Below are positions 7,068 through 7,517 of a DNA stretch of 7,517 bases, in pieces. The first letter of the stretch is position 1. Every line of letters starts with the position of its first letter. Below the pieces are notes generated by a model that made no database searches, was not told where the DNA came from, and saw only the letters and a program-made list of their open reading frames with translations. The DNA comes from Methanothrix sp. (lineage in GTDB: Archaea > Halobacteriota > Methanosarcinia > Methanotrichales > Methanotrichaceae), in the NCBI GenBank assembly GCA_028708055.1, contig JAQVZT010000121.1, forward strand, positions 1-7,517, read 5' to 3'. A program made the translations under genes and the position numbers.

Positions 7068-7517
7068 TTATTCATTATGGCGATGGTGCTCTTTTCCATT
7101 GACTGCATGCTCATGATCCTTGTGGTCCTTCCCATGGACGTGCAGATGCTCATGAACCAATTTGCCGTGCAGATGAGTATGCTCATGCACCAGATTGGAG
7201 GAGAGAAGCAGCTCGTAGTCGGAGAGAACGCTCTCGGAATCCCGGTCCATTCTGACGTTGTGGTCCTCTCCCATGACTATCGATCTTTTGCTGATCTGGT
7301 CGATGATCTCCAGATCATGGGTTGCAGTTATCACCGTCTTTCCGGCATGGCCCAGGTCCTGGAGAAGCTCAACGAGCCATAACTGCGTTCGCGGGTCGAG
7401 GCCTGCCGACGGCTCATCGAGCAGGAGCACATCGGGATTATTGGCAAGGACGGAGGCAATGCTGACCTTCTTCTTCTCTCCACCGGAGAGGGTATGGGGC
7501 GATCGATCGCGCAATTT
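7068..7517 (-). CDS. cbiO: ECF-type cobalt/nickel transporter ATP-binding protein (CbiO/NikO family), C-terminal part
   Basis: The last 149 residues of an ABC ATPase; the N-terminus with the Walker A and Q-loop lies beyond the window edge. Visible in order, in local numbering: the signature LSGGEKKKVSIASVLA (10-25), Walker B with catalytic glutamate VLLLDEPSAGLDP (30-42; D34, E35), and the switch histidine in TATHDLEI (H67). SPHTLSGGEKKKV, GLDPRTQ and VMGEDH resemble cobalt/nickel energy-coupling-factor ATPases, which work with CbiM/NikM and CbiQ/NikQ to import Co2+ or Ni2+ for cobamide, F430 and CO dehydrogenase. After LSDYELLLSSN the protein ends in a 41-residue tail with 14 histidines, built around a tandem repeat. 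Such tails favour a transition metal, probably as a metal buffer or sensor. Cobalt versus nickel cannot be decided here, since the substrate subunit is outside the window. The exchanger gene follows 26 bases on. Confidence 0.88.
   Translation of the reverse strand, partial: KLRDRSPHTLSGGEKKKVSIASVLANNPDVLLLDEPSAGLDPRTQLWLVELLQDLGHAGKTVITATHDLEIIDQISKRSIVMGEDHNVRMDRDSESVLSDYELLLSSNLVHEHTHLHGKLVHEHLHVHGKDHKDHEHAVNGKEHHRHNE
7128..7193 (-). repeat. Tandem 33-base repeat coding the histidine tail of the CbiO-type ATPase
   Basis: Two adjacent units encode LVHEHTHLHGK (7193-7161) and LVHEHLHVHGK (7160-7128). They are identical at 9 of 11 residues but have diverged at several bases, mostly by synonymous or conservative changes. 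The remaining tail to the stop (DHKDHEH and EHHRHNE) is also rich in histidine but not a clean copy. Confidence 0.8.

Noticed and set aside
7128..7193. CRISPR-like or mobile-element repeat.
   Set aside because: There are only two adjacent copies without spacers, in frame within a coding region, explained by the histidine tail.
7053..7382. A plus-strand frame with hydrophobic, methionine-rich N-terminus opposite the ATPase tail.
   Set aside because: The methionines are the reverse complement of the histidine codons (CAT to ATG) of the tail; it is not a separate membrane peptide.

Overview
The window looks like a methanogenic archaeon, most likely a Methanothrix (Methanosaeta)-type member of the Methanosarcinales. 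Four things point there. Three complex I-type proton-pump subunits are stacked in the order L-M-N, as in the F420H2 dehydrogenase (Fpo) cluster. The ribosome binding sites match the archaeal 16S tail (GGAGGTG, GGGGGTGAT). A short T-tract, not a hairpin, closes the operon. No fpoO follows fpoN, unlike Methanosarcina. Genus placement is inference; the family calls are firm.

Left part (1-5066, + strand): the 3' end of an fpo operon. Three intact, tightly coupled genes encode FpoL, FpoM and FpoN, the antiporter-like membrane subunits that move protons as electrons pass to methanophenazine. fpoL and fpoM overlap by ATGA, and fpoM and fpoN are one base apart. All the expected charged channel residues are present. 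The TGA at bases 1-3 is probably the stop of the preceding gene (fpoK expected). FpoL carries an acidic Gly/Glu/Ala-rich linker with an internal repeat.

Middle (5067-5094): a 28-base convergent junction with a T-tract for the fpo transcript. It separates the operon from three genes on the minus strand.

Right part (minus strand, read 7517 to 5095): the C-terminal half of a CbiO/NikO-type ATPase of an energy-coupling-factor cobalt/nickel importer, ending in a striking histidine-rich repeat tail; 26 bases on, a complete CAX-type calcium(cation)/proton exchanger; then, after a 78-base AT-rich gap with its own possible promoter, a UPF0489-like protein of predicted arginase-type fold and unknown function. 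The first two form a plausible metal-cation handling pair. The third has no obvious link to either neighbour.

Essentially every base is accounted for by protein genes and short junctions. I see no tRNA, rRNA, CRISPR array, insertion sequence or clear new multi-gene system. The items most worth a second look are the UPF0489-like gene with a full set of candidate metal ligands and the histidine repeat tail of the ATPase.
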